Of a stretch of 38,257 bases of DNA, positions 25,196-33,980 are shown in pieces. Each line of letters starts with the position of its first letter. Position 1 is the first letter of the stretch. The notes beneath the pieces were generated by a model. That model ran no database searches and was not told the DNA's origin. It saw nothing but the letters and a program-made list of their open reading frames with translations. A program made the position numbers and the translations under genes. Origin of the DNA: Acidobacteriota bacterium (GTDB lineage Bacteria; Acidobacteriota; UBA6911); the NCBI GenBank assembly GCA_016934295.1, contig JAFGTD010000154.1:1-38257 (forward strand), given 5' to 3'.

Positions 25196-25386
25196 CAATG
25201 GTTCATGGCGCCCGGCAGGGGGCTAAGATTCAAACCTCAACCGGACTCATCGACGAAAACAATTGAAAACTTTAGGTTTCTTTGTCTAAAGACCTTGAAT
25301 ACGAGGCGCGGGATTGGACGTAATTTATTTACTGTTTTAATGGAGAGGCGGATGGATCAGGAGAGGCGGGTCGGAATGAAAGAATC

Positions 25387-26316
25387 CTATTTTTCTCCGC
25401 TTGCAAGGATCGTTTGAAAATATGGGGGAGCTTCTTCCCGGGCCACTATGCTGATCTCTATTTGCCTGAAACCTGCATCTTCAAGCCAGCGATGCAGGTC
25501 GCTTTCGGCAAAACCGGACCAGCGGTCTCCATAAAGCTCGTGTGCTTTCTCGAAATTGTGTTTGAGTAAATCGAGAATCATTATGCGGCCTTTTTGGCAC
25601 AAAATGCGATGAGCGGCGGCAATGGCGGCAGCCGGATTTTCCGCATGATGCAGCGCCTGGCTCAGGATGGCCAGATCCACGCTGTCTTTTTCTATAGGCG
25701 GATTTTCGAGATCCCCCAGTCGAAATTCCAGGTTGTTCAACTTGTTTTTTCCGGCTTTTGCCGCGCCGAAAGAAACGATTTTTTCCGAATTGTCAACCGC
25801 GATCACTTTCTTGCAGCGGCGGGCCAGCAATTCGCTCAGCAGTCCCTCTCCCGAACCAAGATCTGCAACAGTTAGAGGGGGAAGAATCCGCAGGAGGAGG
25901 TGGCCGAATCCCTGCCAGGACCTGCCCGGTCCGTAAACCCGGTCGAACCGCCCGGCCACCTGGTTGAAATAAACCTGGGCCTGATCGTCTCTCCGTTTAA
26001 GAATGCGTTTCAAATTGATTTGATCCGAAGCATAGTCGGGAAGTTCGCGGGCGCCCGCAATGGCCAGCTTGACAAAATCCGAACCGGATCCATCCAGTTC
26101 AGGGTTTTGTTTATAGTATGTGCGCTTGCCTTCTTTCCTGGATTGAACAACCTCCGAATCCAGAAGCTGGCTCAGGTGCGTGGATATGCGCGACTGCCCC
26201 ATGCCGGTGATTTCCTGCAATTCATGCACCGACAATTCGTTCTTTTCCAGCAGGGAAAGAATGCGCAGGCGGGTCGCGTCGGAAATGGTTCGCAGCAATT
26301 TAAGGGTCGAGGTCAT
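25387..26316 (-). CDS. ArsR-family regulator fused to SAM-dependent methyltransferase domain (SahR-like)
   Basis: The protein has 309 residues. Residues 1-75 are an ArsR winged helix (ISDATRLRILSLLEKNELSVHELQEITGMGQSRISTHLSQLLDSEVVQSRKEGKRTYY). Residues ~145-260 are a Methyltransf_11 domain (VADLGSGEGLLSELLARR, VIAVDNSEKIV, LGDLENPPIEKDSVDLAILSQALHHAENP, LCQKGRIMILDLL). It is divergent from ahcY, and a palindrome lies over the ahcY promoter. ArsR-type SahR regulators of the SAM cycle are established in Desulfovibrio and other Proteobacteria. By analogy this protein probably senses SAM or S-adenosylhomocysteine and represses ahcY. GGAG precedes the ATG by about 7 nt. Confidence 0.87.
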   Translation of the reverse strand: MTSTLKLLRTISDATRLRILSLLEKNELSVHELQEITGMGQSRISTHLSQLLDSEVVQSRKEGKRTYYKQNPELDGSGSDFVKLAIAGARELPDYASDQINLKRILKRRDDQAQVYFNQVAGRFDRVYGPGRSWQGFGHLLLRILPPLTVADLGSGEGLLSELLARRCKKVIAVDNSEKIVSFGAAKAGKNKLNNLEFRLGDLENPPIEKDSVDLAILSQALHHAENPAAAIAAAHRILCQKGRIMILDLLKHNFEKAHELYGDRWSGFAESDLHRWLEDAGFRQIEISIVAREEAPPYFQTILASGEK

Positions 26317-26358
26317 GGATGGCTCCGGAATTAAAATGTCATTTTTTCAATAAATTTG

Positions 26359-26386
26359 TTGACGCAGCCAAAAAATAATATATCAT
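26359..26386 (+). promoter_or_regulatory. Predicted sigma70-type promoter of ahcY
   Basis: TTGACG (26359-26364) and TATCAT (26381-26386) are separated by 16 bp, close to the sigma70 consensus. Transcription from here would start near 26393 and leave a leader of about 80 nt. The -10 element overlaps the left arm of the 26385-26410 palindrome, as expected for a repressible promoter. Confidence 0.55.
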
Positions 26387-26410
26387 CATATCATGATTTG
26401 ACGATATGAT
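26385..26410. promoter_or_regulatory. Palindromic operator in the ArsR-methyltransferase / ahcY intergenic region
   Basis: ATCATATC (26385-26392) and GATATGAT (26403-26410) form a perfect 8-bp inverted repeat with a 10-bp spacer, next to a smaller palindrome ATCATGAT at 26390-26397. It lies between divergent genes and over the predicted ahcY -10 and start site. The adjacent ArsR-type regulator is the natural candidate to bind it. Confidence 0.6.
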
Positions 26411-26471
26411 AAATTTAATTTTGTGAAACAGCCTGAATCTTTTACTCACATGACATTTTGAGGGAAAGCTT

Positions 26472-27929
26472 ATGTCCGCTACAAACGTTGTTCAATCTCA
26501 AAACAAAGCCGGAAAGGTTGCCGGCAATGAGGAATTTGTTGTCAAAGATATCAGTCTTGCCGAATGGGGGCGCAAGGAAATACTGGTTGCCGAGCAGGAA
26601 ATGCCGGGCCTGATGGCTGTGCGGGAAAAATACGGGCCCCAGAAACCGCTTGCAGGAGCACGCGTTACCGGTTCTCTGCATATGACCATAGAAACCGCGG
26701 TCCTTATTGAAACGCTGGTCGAGTTGGGCGCGTCGGTGCGTTGGGCCAGCTGCAATATTTTCAGCACCCAGGACCAGGCGGCTGCCGCTATTGCAAAAAC
26801 CGGAGTGCCGGTCTTTGCTTTCAAGGGAGAATCTTTGGAGGATTACTGGGAATTCACCCTCGCCGCACTCACGCATCCCGGCGACAAAGGTCCGGAACTG
26901 GTAGTGGACGACGGCGGCGATGCCACGCTGCTGCTCCACAAGGGGTACGAAATGGAGCAGGGAAGCGACTGGGTGCATTCACCCAGCGAAGCCCACGAGG
27001 AGAAGGTGCTTAAAAACCTTCTCAAGAAATGCGCGCAACAGCGGCCGGGATGGTTTACCAGGGCGGCGAAGGAGTGGAAAGGCGTCAGCGAGGAAACCAC
27101 GACCGGCGTTCACCGGTTGTACCAGATGCTCGAAGCCGGCAATCTTCTGGTTCCGGCCATTAATGTCAACGATTCGGTAACGAAATCCAAGTTCGATAAT
27201 CTTTACGGATGCCGGGAATCCCTGGCGGACGGGCTCAAAAGGGCGCTGGGTGTCATGATTGCGGGCAAAACAGCCGTTGTCTGCGGTTATGGAGATGTCG
27301 GCAAAGGATGCGCGCATTCGCTGCGGGGCTTCGGGGCTCGCGTTATCGTGACGGAAATCGATCCCATCAATGCGCTGCAGGCGGCCATGGAAGGATTCGA
27401 GGTGACCCGAATAGAAGAAACTTTCGGCGAGGGGGATATCTACGTCACTGCCACCGGCAACTGCGAGGTTATTACGGTGGACCATATGCTTAAAATGAAA
27501 GACCAGGCCATTGTGTGCAATATCGGCCATTTCGACAACGAAATCCAGGTGGAGAAGCTGAACCGGGCGCCCGGAGTTCATAAGGTCAATATCAAGCCGC
27601 AGGTGGACCGGTACGATCTGCCGGGCAAACAGAGCATATATATGCTGGCCGAAGGGCGGCTGGTCAACCTCGGCTGCGCCGAGGGGCATCCAAGTTTTGT
27701 AATGTCGAATTCCTTCACCAACCAGGTTCTGGCCCAGCTGGACCTCTGGGAAAACCGGGCAAAGTACGAACCGGCCGTATACAGGCTGCCGAAGAAGCTC
27801 GACGAAGAAGTCGCCCGTCTGCATCTCGAAAAAATCGGAGTGAAGCTGACGAAGATGACCCGGAAGCAGGCGGACTATATCGGCGTGCCGGTCGATGGCC
27901 CCTACAAGCCGGAGCATTACAGGTACTGA
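26472..27929 (+). CDS. ahcY: Adenosylhomocysteinase (S-adenosylhomocysteine hydrolase)
   Basis: This is an NAD-dependent cytoplasmic enzyme that hydrolyses S-adenosylhomocysteine to adenosine and homocysteine, relieving product inhibition of methyltransferases. The 485-residue length fits the long bacterial form with an insertion. Signatures are [60 protein letters not shown], and [20 protein letters not shown]. The NAD site is [16 protein letters not shown] (~residues 269-284), and the C-terminus is [14 protein letters not shown] sits upstream of the ATG. It is probably controlled by the divergent ArsR-methyltransferase protein through the 26385-26410 palindrome. A strong intrinsic terminator follows. 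The several methyltransferases nearby would generate its substrate. Confidence 0.98.
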   Translation: MSATNVVQSQNKAGKVAGNEEFVVKDISLAEWGRKEILVAEQEMPGLMAVREKYGPQKPLAGARVTGSLHMTIETAVLIETLVELGASVRWASCNIFSTQDQAAAAIAKTGVPVFAFKGESLEDYWEFTLAALTHPGDKGPELVVDDGGDATLLLHKGYEMEQGSDWVHSPSEAHEEKVLKNLLKKCAQQRPGWFTRAAKEWKGVSEETTTGVHRLYQMLEAGNLLVPAINVNDSVTKSKFDNLYGCRESLADGLKRALGVMIAGKTAVVCGYGDVGKGCAHSLRGFGARVIVTEIDPINALQAAMEGFEVTRIEETFGEGDIYVTATGNCEVITVDHMLKMKDQAIVCNIGHFDNEIQVEKLNRAPGVHKVNIKPQVDRYDLPGKQSIYMLAEGRLVNLGCAEGHPSFVMSNSFTNQVLAQLDLWENRAKYEPAVYRLPKKLDEEVARLHLEKIGVKLTKMTRKQADYIGVPVDGPYKPEHYRY

Positions 27930-27933
27930 TTGC

Positions 27934-27961
27934 AGATTGAAAATTAAAGATTGAAGATTAA
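27934..27961. repeat. Two tandem 14-bp AT-rich repeats
   Basis: AGATTGAAAATTAA (27934-27947) is followed at once by AGATTGAAGATTAA (27948-27961), one mismatch. They lie between the ahcY stop and its terminator. Low-complexity repeats of this kind are common in intergenic DNA and no function is inferred. Confidence 0.6.
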
Positions 27962-27965
27962 AAGC

Positions 27966-28016
27966 GGGCTGCCGGTTGTTGATACATTTCGGTACAATCG
28001 GCAGCCCTTTTTATTT
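27966..28016 (+). terminator. Intrinsic terminator of ahcY
   Basis: GGGCTGCCG (27966-27974) pairs with CGGCAGCCC (27999-28007), extended inward by GTTGT/ACAAT. The tract CCCTTTTTATTTT follows directly. This is a textbook rho-independent terminator 36 bp after the ahcY stop codon. Confidence 0.9.
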
Positions 28017-28048
28017 TCCGGGATCGCCTGAATAATAAAAACAAACTG

Positions 28049-29284
28049 CTAAACAAAAAAGCGAAGAACTCTTGCCGCACTGGCCACCAACAGGTCGGTT
28101 TTGCCTATTTTATGCCTGGTAAAATGGTCCGGCTTATGGATTAGCTGGAGGGCGACGGGACAGTCCAGTTGAGGCAGGAATCGTTTGAAATGGGGGGACG
28201 GCTCTGTTTCGCCGGTCTTTACTTCTACGGGCAGCCAGGGCTTCCTGTCCTTGACAATCAGAAAATCTATTTCACGTTTCTCTTTTGTACGAAGATAGAA
28301 TAATTCGAACAACCCTTCTCCCGTATCCGTCCAGTAGTGACATGCTTTCAGAAGATGCGACGCCACCAGGTTTTCAAATCTGGCAGCCGGATCAGCGATT
28401 TCCGAATAATCCCAGAGGTACAACTTGCCGTCTCTTTTCAGGGAACGGGGTATTTTTCGGATATACGGTTTGATTTCAAAAGCATAGTACAGCTCGTACA
28501 GATACTGCATCCAGCGACGGACGGTATCGAAACTGACTTCCAGATCTTCCCGCAGAGAGGCGCGGCTGAATAGAGAACCCACCCTTTCAGGAAGAAGGGA
28601 GACAAGCATCTCAATCTGGCTTAATTCCGGAATCCGCGATAAATCCCTTAAATCTTCACGGATGACTTTTTCAATGCGACCGCGGCGCCATAAATTCAGA
28701 CGTTTTTCTTCGCCCGCCAGAAACGGTTCGGGAAAACCGCCGAATTTGAGAAGGGAATCCAAGGCGGTCTGATCCTGCTTCCGACCATTCCCGGCGTCAT
28801 TAAGAATTTTTGTCCGCAGCAGTTCGGGATCCGGAAGAGGATATCCGCCGATTTCAGACAGGGTGAAGGGATGCAGCCTGAAGTGATAATAACGGCCCAT
28901 CAGGCTGTCGCTTCCCTTCCGATATACGGAAAGCCGGGCACTACCGGTCACGATAATATCCGCCGGCCGGTCCATTGTGTCGTAAACGCCTTTCAATGAC
29001 TGTTTCCATTTTTTGGCTTTATGGATTTCATCGAGGACGATTATGGGAACGTCCTTTTTATGCCGACCTCTATTTTCGGAAGATAGAACGGCTTTCGGCG
29101 ATTTCGTCCAAAGCCGGCGGAACTCCGTTTCATCCCAATTGTAATAAGATCCGACGCCCCGGTCTTTCAGCAGCATCTTGCCGAGCGTGGTTTTGCCGCA
29201 CTGGCGCGGTCCGGAAACGAACGCAATCTTCCGGTGTGCAAAGCAGAGATTTTCCAGCGCCTTTTCAAGGTACCTGCGTTTCAT
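28049..29284 (-). CDS. AAA ATPase with DUF4143 domain
   Basis: The protein has 411 residues. The N-terminal ATPase domain shows Walker A GPRQCGKTT (residues 25-33), Walker B IIVLDEIHKAKKW and sensor IIVTGSARL. The C-terminal DUF4143 domain contains RFENLVASHLL, REIDFLIVKDRKPWLPVEVKTGE and a VAL strand, a pattern resembling PD-(D/E)xK nucleases (Asp, then Glu-x-Lys). This family is widespread and often mobile or solitary, and its physiological role is unsettled. It is the only leftward gene between ahcY and the CRISPR-Cas operon. Two copies of a 26-bp repeat lie directly upstream of its start, suggesting autoregulation. Confidence 0.9.
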   Translation of the reverse strand: MKRRYLEKALENLCFAHRKIAFVSGPRQCGKTTLGKMLLKDRGVGSYYNWDETEFRRLWTKSPKAVLSSENRGRHKKDVPIIVLDEIHKAKKWKQSLKGVYDTMDRPADIIVTGSARLSVYRKGSDSLMGRYYHFRLHPFTLSEIGGYPLPDPELLRTKILNDAGNGRKQDQTALDSLLKFGGFPEPFLAGEEKRLNLWRRGRIEKVIREDLRDLSRIPELSQIEMLVSLLPERVGSLFSRASLREDLEVSFDTVRRWMQYLYELYYAFEIKPYIRKIPRSLKRDGKLYLWDYSEIADPAARFENLVASHLLKACHYWTDTGEGLFELFYLRTKEKREIDFLIVKDRKPWLPVEVKTGETEPSPHFKRFLPQLDCPVALQLIHKPDHFTRHKIGKTDLLVASAARVLRFFV

Positions 29285-29285
29285 G

Positions 29286-29355
29286 TGACCATACTACGAT
29301 GTGCCCGCAGTTTGGTCAACAACGAATTCTGACCATACTACGATGTGCCCGCAGT
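29286..29355. repeat. Pair of identical 26-bp direct repeats upstream of the DUF4143 ATPase gene
   Basis: Copies at 29286-29311 and 29330-29355 are identical over 26 bp, beginning TGACCATAC and ending GCCCGCAGT. Similarity continues into T-GGTC / T-AGTC. The period is 44 bp. The first copy abuts the start codon of the leftward ATPase gene, and each unit has GACCA near one end and (T)GGTC or AGTC near the other. It could be an operator pair or the footprint of a duplication. Confidence 0.75.
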
Positions 29356-29406
29356 CTAGTCGGGTGTACATGACAATCAAATATCCAACATGGAAGAAAT
29401 ACACGA

Positions 29407-29435
29407 TTGCATTTGCTCAGGCATTATCATATCTT
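29407..29435 (+). promoter_or_regulatory. Weak candidate promoter of the WYL gene
   Basis: TTGCAT (29407-29412) and TATCTT (29430-29435) are spaced by 17 bp, about 57 bp before the start codon. The match to sigma70 consensus is partial and this is offered only as the best candidate in the 136-bp gap. Confidence 0.25.
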
Positions 29436-29491
29436 CATCGCATTCGCAGATAAATTGCCTACGATAAAAACCATGTCAGGGATACAGGAAA

Positions 29492-30472
29492 ATGGCGCGC
29501 AGCGATCCTATTGTCCGGCAGTGGTACTTGCTGAGAAAAATTGAGAGCCCGGGAGGAGCGACACTTTCGGAGCTTATAAATGCGGTGCCTTCCGACTATC
29601 CGAGACATCCTCGTACTATCCGGAGAGACCTGGAATCACTCGAACTTTTTTTCCCGATATATACGGAGCGAATAAACGGGCAGACACGCTGGCGATTCGC
29701 GGACGGCTATCGAAATCTTCCGGCCCTCTCATTTTCGCCAAGCGAATTGATGGCCATGATTTTCAGCCGGGACCTTCTCAAGCCTCTGGAGGGAACAGAG
29801 ATTCAAATGTCCCTGGAGGCGGCTTTCAACAAAGCCGCCGCAATACTGCCGCCGGAAGGCATGGCGCATGTGCGTAAAATGCAGCGCTACTTCTCGGTAA
29901 GCCTCGGGCCGCATAAGAATTATCGCGAGCATAAAAAGACCATAGAGATTCTCAGCCGGGCGCTGGCAGAGAAGCGCAGCATTCAGATGCGATACTATTC
30001 CGCCTCCAGCGACGCAACCGGTCGGCGGGAAGTGGACCCCTACAGGATCTGGTATGCCTCCGGGGCTCTGTACCTTGTCGGCTATTGCCATAAGCGCCGG
30101 GATGTCCGGCTGTTTGCCGTCGACCGCATAAAATCCCTGACAATTACCGACCATGCATGGCAGATGCCGCTGGGATTCGACCTCGACAGTTACGTTCAGG
30201 AGGCGCTTGTCGTCATGCGGGGCAATCCGATTGAGGTCGAGCTGCTCTTCGACCGCAAGACGGCTGCATGGGCGAAGGACCGGCTGTGGCATCCCAGCCA
30301 GAAATTGAAGCATTTGAAAGACGGTCGAATGCAGATGAAGCTGCGAGTATCGGATACGCCGGAGTTGATAGGCTGGATCCTGAGCTTCGGAGCGGGCGTT
30401 CGGGTCGTCGATCCGAAGTCGCTACGGAAAAAAATTATAGAGGAAGCCGGAAAGATTTTGGATATGTTGTAA
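29492..30472 (+). CDS. WYL-domain transcriptional regulator
   Basis: This is a 326-residue regulator. Residues 1-75 are a DeoR-like winged helix (VRQWYLLRKIESPGGATLSELINAV, HPRTIRRDLESLELFFPIYTE). Residues ~145-225 are the WYL domain (AEKRSIQMRYYSASSDATGRREVDPYRIWYASGALYLVGYCHKRRDVRLFAVDRIKSL); here the W-Y-L motif reads IWYASGALYLVG. The C-terminal WCX extension follows (VELLFDRKTAAWAKDRLWH). WYL proteins bind nucleic acid or nucleotide ligands and often regulate CRISPR-Cas and other defence operons. Placed 282 bp upstream of cas3 on the same strand, it is the likely controller of the type I-C operon. Its base composition resembles the host genes rather than the AT-richer cas3-cas7 block. 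Confidence 0.92.
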   Translation: MARSDPIVRQWYLLRKIESPGGATLSELINAVPSDYPRHPRTIRRDLESLELFFPIYTERINGQTRWRFADGYRNLPALSFSPSELMAMIFSRDLLKPLEGTEIQMSLEAAFNKAAAILPPEGMAHVRKMQRYFSVSLGPHKNYREHKKTIEILSRALAEKRSIQMRYYSASSDATGRREVDPYRIWYASGALYLVGYCHKRRDVRLFAVDRIKSLTITDHAWQMPLGFDLDSYVQEALVVMRGNPIEVELLFDRKTAAWAKDRLWHPSQKLKHLKDGRMQMKLRVSDTPELIGWILSFGAGVRVVDPKSLRKKIIEEAGKILDML

Positions 30473-30754
30473 ACGTCCTTTTTAGGGATATTTTCATTTT
30501 TTATTTGGATGTGACCTCGGATGTCACGTTCATTCAGTATTTTAATTTGTTAATGCAATTAGGTAAATATGTATTAGATAAATTTTATGAATACAGTCAG
30601 GTTCTGCTATTTCAAAGTAGATCAACACGGGCTAAATTCATACAAGTGCGAAGCTTTTACCACATATTGAACGGGCCTGGCGAACTTTTGTTGTATTGGT
30701 AGAACCCAAACCCTTTGGGGTATGGAATGGTCATGACTACATAGGATTTCATTT
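30473..30754 (+). promoter_or_regulatory. AT-rich leader between the WYL gene and cas3
   Basis: This 282-bp gap is much AT-richer than the WYL gene. GTGAC-N7-GTCAC (30511-30527) is a short inverted repeat that also reads as a near direct repeat GATGTGAC/GATGTCAC, a possible WYL operator. TTGTTA (30547-30552) and TGTATT (30570-30575), 17 bp apart, are a weak promoter candidate. ACCCAAA-CCC-TTTGGGGT (30704-30721) can fold into a small hairpin 35 bp before cas3. Confidence 0.35.
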
Positions 30755-33226
30755 ATGACCAGTTATATTGCTCACAGTAATCAGGAATTATTTGAGCACC
30801 TTGATGGTGTCGCTGATCTTGCTAAAAAACATGCTCAAAAGATTGGGATGGGGATTTATGGTGAACTTCTGGGACTGCTTCATGATTTCGGAAAATATAG
30901 TGAAGAATTTCAAGAATATATTGAGAATGCGATCAAGAAGAATGACCCGGATTTTAATCCAGACGAAGATGAAGATTTCGAAGACCCGACGGGAAAGAAA
31001 GGCAAGATCGACCATTCAACCGCCGGAGCCCAGTATCTATCCAGCAATATCGGTACTTCCAACGCCCACAAAATTCTCAGCCAGGTGCTTTCCCTTTGTT
31101 TGGTCTCGCATCATTCAGGCCTTATCAATTGCATAACGACAGACAGCACTGGAACCTGGGATTCTTATTCAAAGCGGCTGAGAAAAGAAGACAGAAAAAC
31201 TCATCGGGAGGAATGCTCCAGAAAAGTTGATAGACACATCCTTGGCAAGATAAATTCAATTCTTTCAGATAAGTCCTTAACGAAATCATTTGAAGAAAAG
31301 TGCCGGGGAATTGTTCGTGTTTCTCCTGAAAGAAAGCCAACTTCAACGGTCGCTCAATTTCAAATGGGTTTACTGGTGAGATTTCTCTTCAGCGTGCTTA
31401 TTGACGCTGATCGTCAGGATACTGCCGATTCAGAAAAATCCAATAAAGCGCGGCATAGACAGCAAGGGGATTATAGTCCATGGAGCATCCTGATTGAGCG
31501 ACTAGAAAACAAATATGAAACATTTGAAATAAAAAACCGGGTCGATGAAATCCGCGAAGAAGTATCCGAGAATTGCCTGTTAGCCACGTCGAGAGCAAAG
31601 GGATTATTCACTCTCACGGTACCGACCGGTGGCGGTAAAACACTTGCAAGCCTGCGTTTTGCGCTTCGCCATGCAAAAGAACACGATTTAGATCGAATCA
31701 TCTATATTGTCCCTTTTACGACCATCATTGATCAAAATGCTCAAAGTGTACGAGAAATCCTTGAACCGGAAAAATTCCCTGATGATGCTGGAAAGATCGT
31801 TCTTGAACACCACGCAAACATCGGAGCCGATGCACAAACTTGGAAAGAAAAACTACTGACTGAAAATTGGGATGCACCGGTAGTCTATACTACGATGGTT
31901 CAATTCCTGGAGGCGCTTTTCGGCGCAGGCACCCGTGGTGCCCGCCGGATGCATCAGTTGGCAAACGCTGTCATTGTCTTTGATGAAATTCAAACCCTCC
32001 CGATAAAATGCGTCCACCTCTTCAACAATGCGATCAACTTTCTTGTTGATCACTGTGGGAGCACAGTTGTTCTCTGCACCGCCACACAGCCACTGTTGGG
32101 ATCAGTTGATGAAATAAAAGGGGCTCTTCGCCTTTCAAAAGAGAATGAACTCATGCCGGAAATTGGCAAACTCTTTACTGATTTAAAGAGGGTTCACGTT
32201 CATGACTGCCGCAAATCGCCGGGATGGACATATTCCGAAATAGCGGCGCTCGCGGTTGATCAGGTGAAGCAAAGTGGAAACTGCCTTGTCGTGGTCAATA
32301 CGAAGAAAGCAGCCCGTTTGATTTTCGAGGAGGCCAATAAAGAAGGATATGAGGTTTTTCACTTGAGTACCGGAATGTGTCCCGCACATCGAAAACAAAC
32401 ACTCAAAACGATTCGCCAGCGCCTTTCTGACAAAGAGCCGACCATCTGCATCAGCACCCAACTCATCGAGGCTGGCGTTGATATCGACTTCCGTTCGGTT
32501 GTCCGAATGCTGGCGGGGCTTGATTCCATTGCCCAGGCAGCGGGCCGCTGCAATCGTAACGGCAGTCCGGAATTCGGCAATGTCTTTATTGTTAATCCCA
32601 TTGAAGAGAGCCTTGATTACCTTAAAGACATTGCCGTCGGTAAAGAAAAATCGGTCCGAGTCTTGGATGACTATAAAACTGAACCATTAAAATATGACTG
32701 CGACAGAATTGGACCTAAATTGCTGGATTGGTACTATCAAAATTACTTCTATGATCGAAAAGATTTCATGGATTATCCGGTAAATGCCGGCCGTAACGAT
32801 ACCCTGCTAAATCTGCTTTCAACGAACCACCTTGCTGTTGATGAATTCGGGCGGGCAAACAAAACGATGCCGGATATAGTTCTAAAGCAATCCTTCATGA
32901 TGGCGGCAAAGCTTTTTAGGTCAATTGATGCGCCATCACGAAGCGTTCTTATTCGTTACGGCAAAGAAGGGAACGAACTAGTTTGTCAACTGTGTTCTGC
33001 ATTTGAAGTGGAGAAGCAATATGCCTTAATCAAGAAGGCACAGCAATATTCGGTTAACTTGTTTCCCTATGAATTTGAAGAATTATCGAAAAAGGAATCG
33101 CTTTACCGCGTCCAGGAAGGGACCGAGATATTCTACCTTGATAATGCACACTATAGCAAAATAACCGGCTTATCTTTGGAACCGGTAAATCGGGAGGAGC
33201 AGTTCAAAGATGAAAACATTGCCTAA
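30755..33226 (+). CDS. cas3: CRISPR-associated helicase/nuclease Cas3 (type I-C, HD + DExH)
   Basis: Cas3 is recruited by Cascade to target DNA, where it nicks and degrades it with ATP-driven 3'-5' translocation. The protein has 823 residues. The N-terminal HD nuclease shows H7, LLHDFGK with H43-D44, DHSTAGAQ with H87, and VSHHSGL with H119-H120, all metal ligands present. The SF2 helicase has Walker A TVPTGGGKTLAS (T291-T296), VFDEIQTLP (D410-E411), CTATQPLL, STQLIEAGVDIDF and QAAGRCNRNG. The whole set looks intact, so the nuclease should be active. It is the first gene of the effector operon, and its end overlaps cas5c by 17 bp. AGGA precedes the ATG by about 8 nt. Confidence 0.97.
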   Translation: MTSYIAHSNQELFEHLDGVADLAKKHAQKIGMGIYGELLGLLHDFGKYSEEFQEYIENAIKKNDPDFNPDEDEDFEDPTGKKGKIDHSTAGAQYLSSNIGTSNAHKILSQVLSLCLVSHHSGLINCITTDSTGTWDSYSKRLRKEDRKTHREECSRKVDRHILGKINSILSDKSLTKSFEEKCRGIVRVSPERKPTSTVAQFQMGLLVRFLFSVLIDADRQDTADSEKSNKARHRQQGDYSPWSILIERLENKYETFEIKNRVDEIREEVSENCLLATSRAKGLFTLTVPTGGGKTLASLRFALRHAKEHDLDRIIYIVPFTTIIDQNAQSVREILEPEKFPDDAGKIVLEHHANIGADAQTWKEKLLTENWDAPVVYTTMVQFLEALFGAGTRGARRMHQLANAVIVFDEIQTLPIKCVHLFNNAINFLVDHCGSTVVLCTATQPLLGSVDEIKGALRLSKENELMPEIGKLFTDLKRVHVHDCRKSPGWTYSEIAALAVDQVKQSGNCLVVVNTKKAARLIFEEANKEGYEVFHLSTGMCPAHRKQTLKTIRQRLSDKEPTICISTQLIEAGVDIDFRSVVRMLAGLDSIAQAAGRCNRNGSPEFGNVFIVNPIEESLDYLKDIAVGKEKSVRVLDDYKTEPLKYDCDRIGPKLLDWYYQNYFYDRKDFMDYPVNAGRNDTLLNLLSTNHLAVDEFGRANKTMPDIVLKQSFMMAAKLFRSIDAPSRSVLIRYGKEGNELVCQLCSAFEVEKQYALIKKAQQYSVNLFPYEFEELSKKESLYRVQEGTEIFYLDNAHYSKITGLSLEPVNREEQFKDENIA

Positions 33227-33980
33227 GAATACTATCGAATTCAGGCTCTGGGGGCGTTATGCCCTTTTCACCGATCCACTTACCAAAATTGGCGGAGAGA
33301 AATGTTCTTATCACCTACCAACCTACGAAGCACTGAAGGGTGTCTGCAAGTCGATCTACTGGAAGCCTACGATTATCTGGATTGTTGATGCGGTTCGGGT
33401 CATGCGTCGAATCCGCACACAGACAAAAGGAACAAAACCACTTGAATTTAGTGGAGGAAACACGCTCGCTATATATACGTTTTTGACAGGCATTGATGAG
33501 AATGTAACGGATGCGAGTAGAAAATTTGGTGTGGAATACCAAGTGCGAGCTCATTTTGAATGGAATGAACACCATAAGGAATTAGCGAAAGACCGTATTG
33601 AAGGGAAGCACTTTGCTATAGCCAAGCGGATGCTTGAACGTGGCGGACGTCAGGATATTTATCTCGGTACTCGTGATTGTCAGGGCTATGTCGAACAATG
33701 CTTATTCGGCAAAGGTGCAGGTGCATATGATGGAGACGATGAAGTCGGCTATGGTCTGATGTTCCATGGTTTCGATTATCCCGATGAAACAGGAAAGGAC
33801 GAGTTGCATGCGCGGTTCTGGTATCCGACCTTAAAAAAAGGTGTACTGACATTCGACCATCCAAAAGATTGCAGGTCTGATCTCAGAAAATTCGTACGAA
33901 AAATGTCACCAAAAACCTTTGGCATAAAAGATGTTAAATCGGTGGATCTTGAGACCGGGGAACTGGAGGTTTGGGAATGA
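33210..33980 (+). CDS. cas5c: Cas5c (Cas5d), pre-crRNA processing endonuclease of type I-C
   Basis: In type I-C systems Cas5c replaces Cas6: it cleaves the repeat in the pre-crRNA and then caps the 5' handle in Cascade. The protein has 256 residues, typical for the family. Tyr50 (in SIYWKP), Lys133 and His134 (in GKHFAIAKRMLERGG) sit where the experimentally known catalytic Tyr-Lys-His triad of Bacillus halodurans Cas5d lies. GYGLMFHGFDYP and ARFWYPTLKKGVLTF follow. GGGAGGAG upstream of the ATG is a strong ribosome-binding site within the end of cas3. The stop overlaps the cas8c start (ATGA). Confidence 0.95.
   Translation: MKTLPKNTIEFRLWGRYALFTDPLTKIGGEKCSYHLPTYEALKGVCKSIYWKPTIIWIVDAVRVMRRIRTQTKGTKPLEFSGGNTLAIYTFLTGIDENVTDASRKFGVEYQVRAHFEWNEHHKELAKDRIEGKHFAIAKRMLERGGRQDIYLGTRDCQGYVEQCLFGKGAGAYDGDDEVGYGLMFHGFDYPDETGKDELHARFWYPTLKKGVLTFDHPKDCRSDLRKFVRKMSPKTFGIKDVKSVDLETGELEVWE

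Noticed and set aside
26393-26471. SAH riboswitch in the ahcY leader
   Set aside because: The ~80-nt leader is AT-rich and shows no pseudoknot-type stem pattern; a protein operator explains the region better.
26979-27917. A 312-codon open frame on the minus strand
   Set aside because: It lies entirely antisense to ahcY, whose product is unmistakable; the reading has no recognisable domain and reflects GC-rich codon structure.
29286-29355. Minimal CRISPR array (two repeats, one spacer)
   Set aside because: The 18-bp interval is far too short for a type I-C spacer (about 33-36 bp) and the unit abuts a start codon. No CRISPR array was found in the window.
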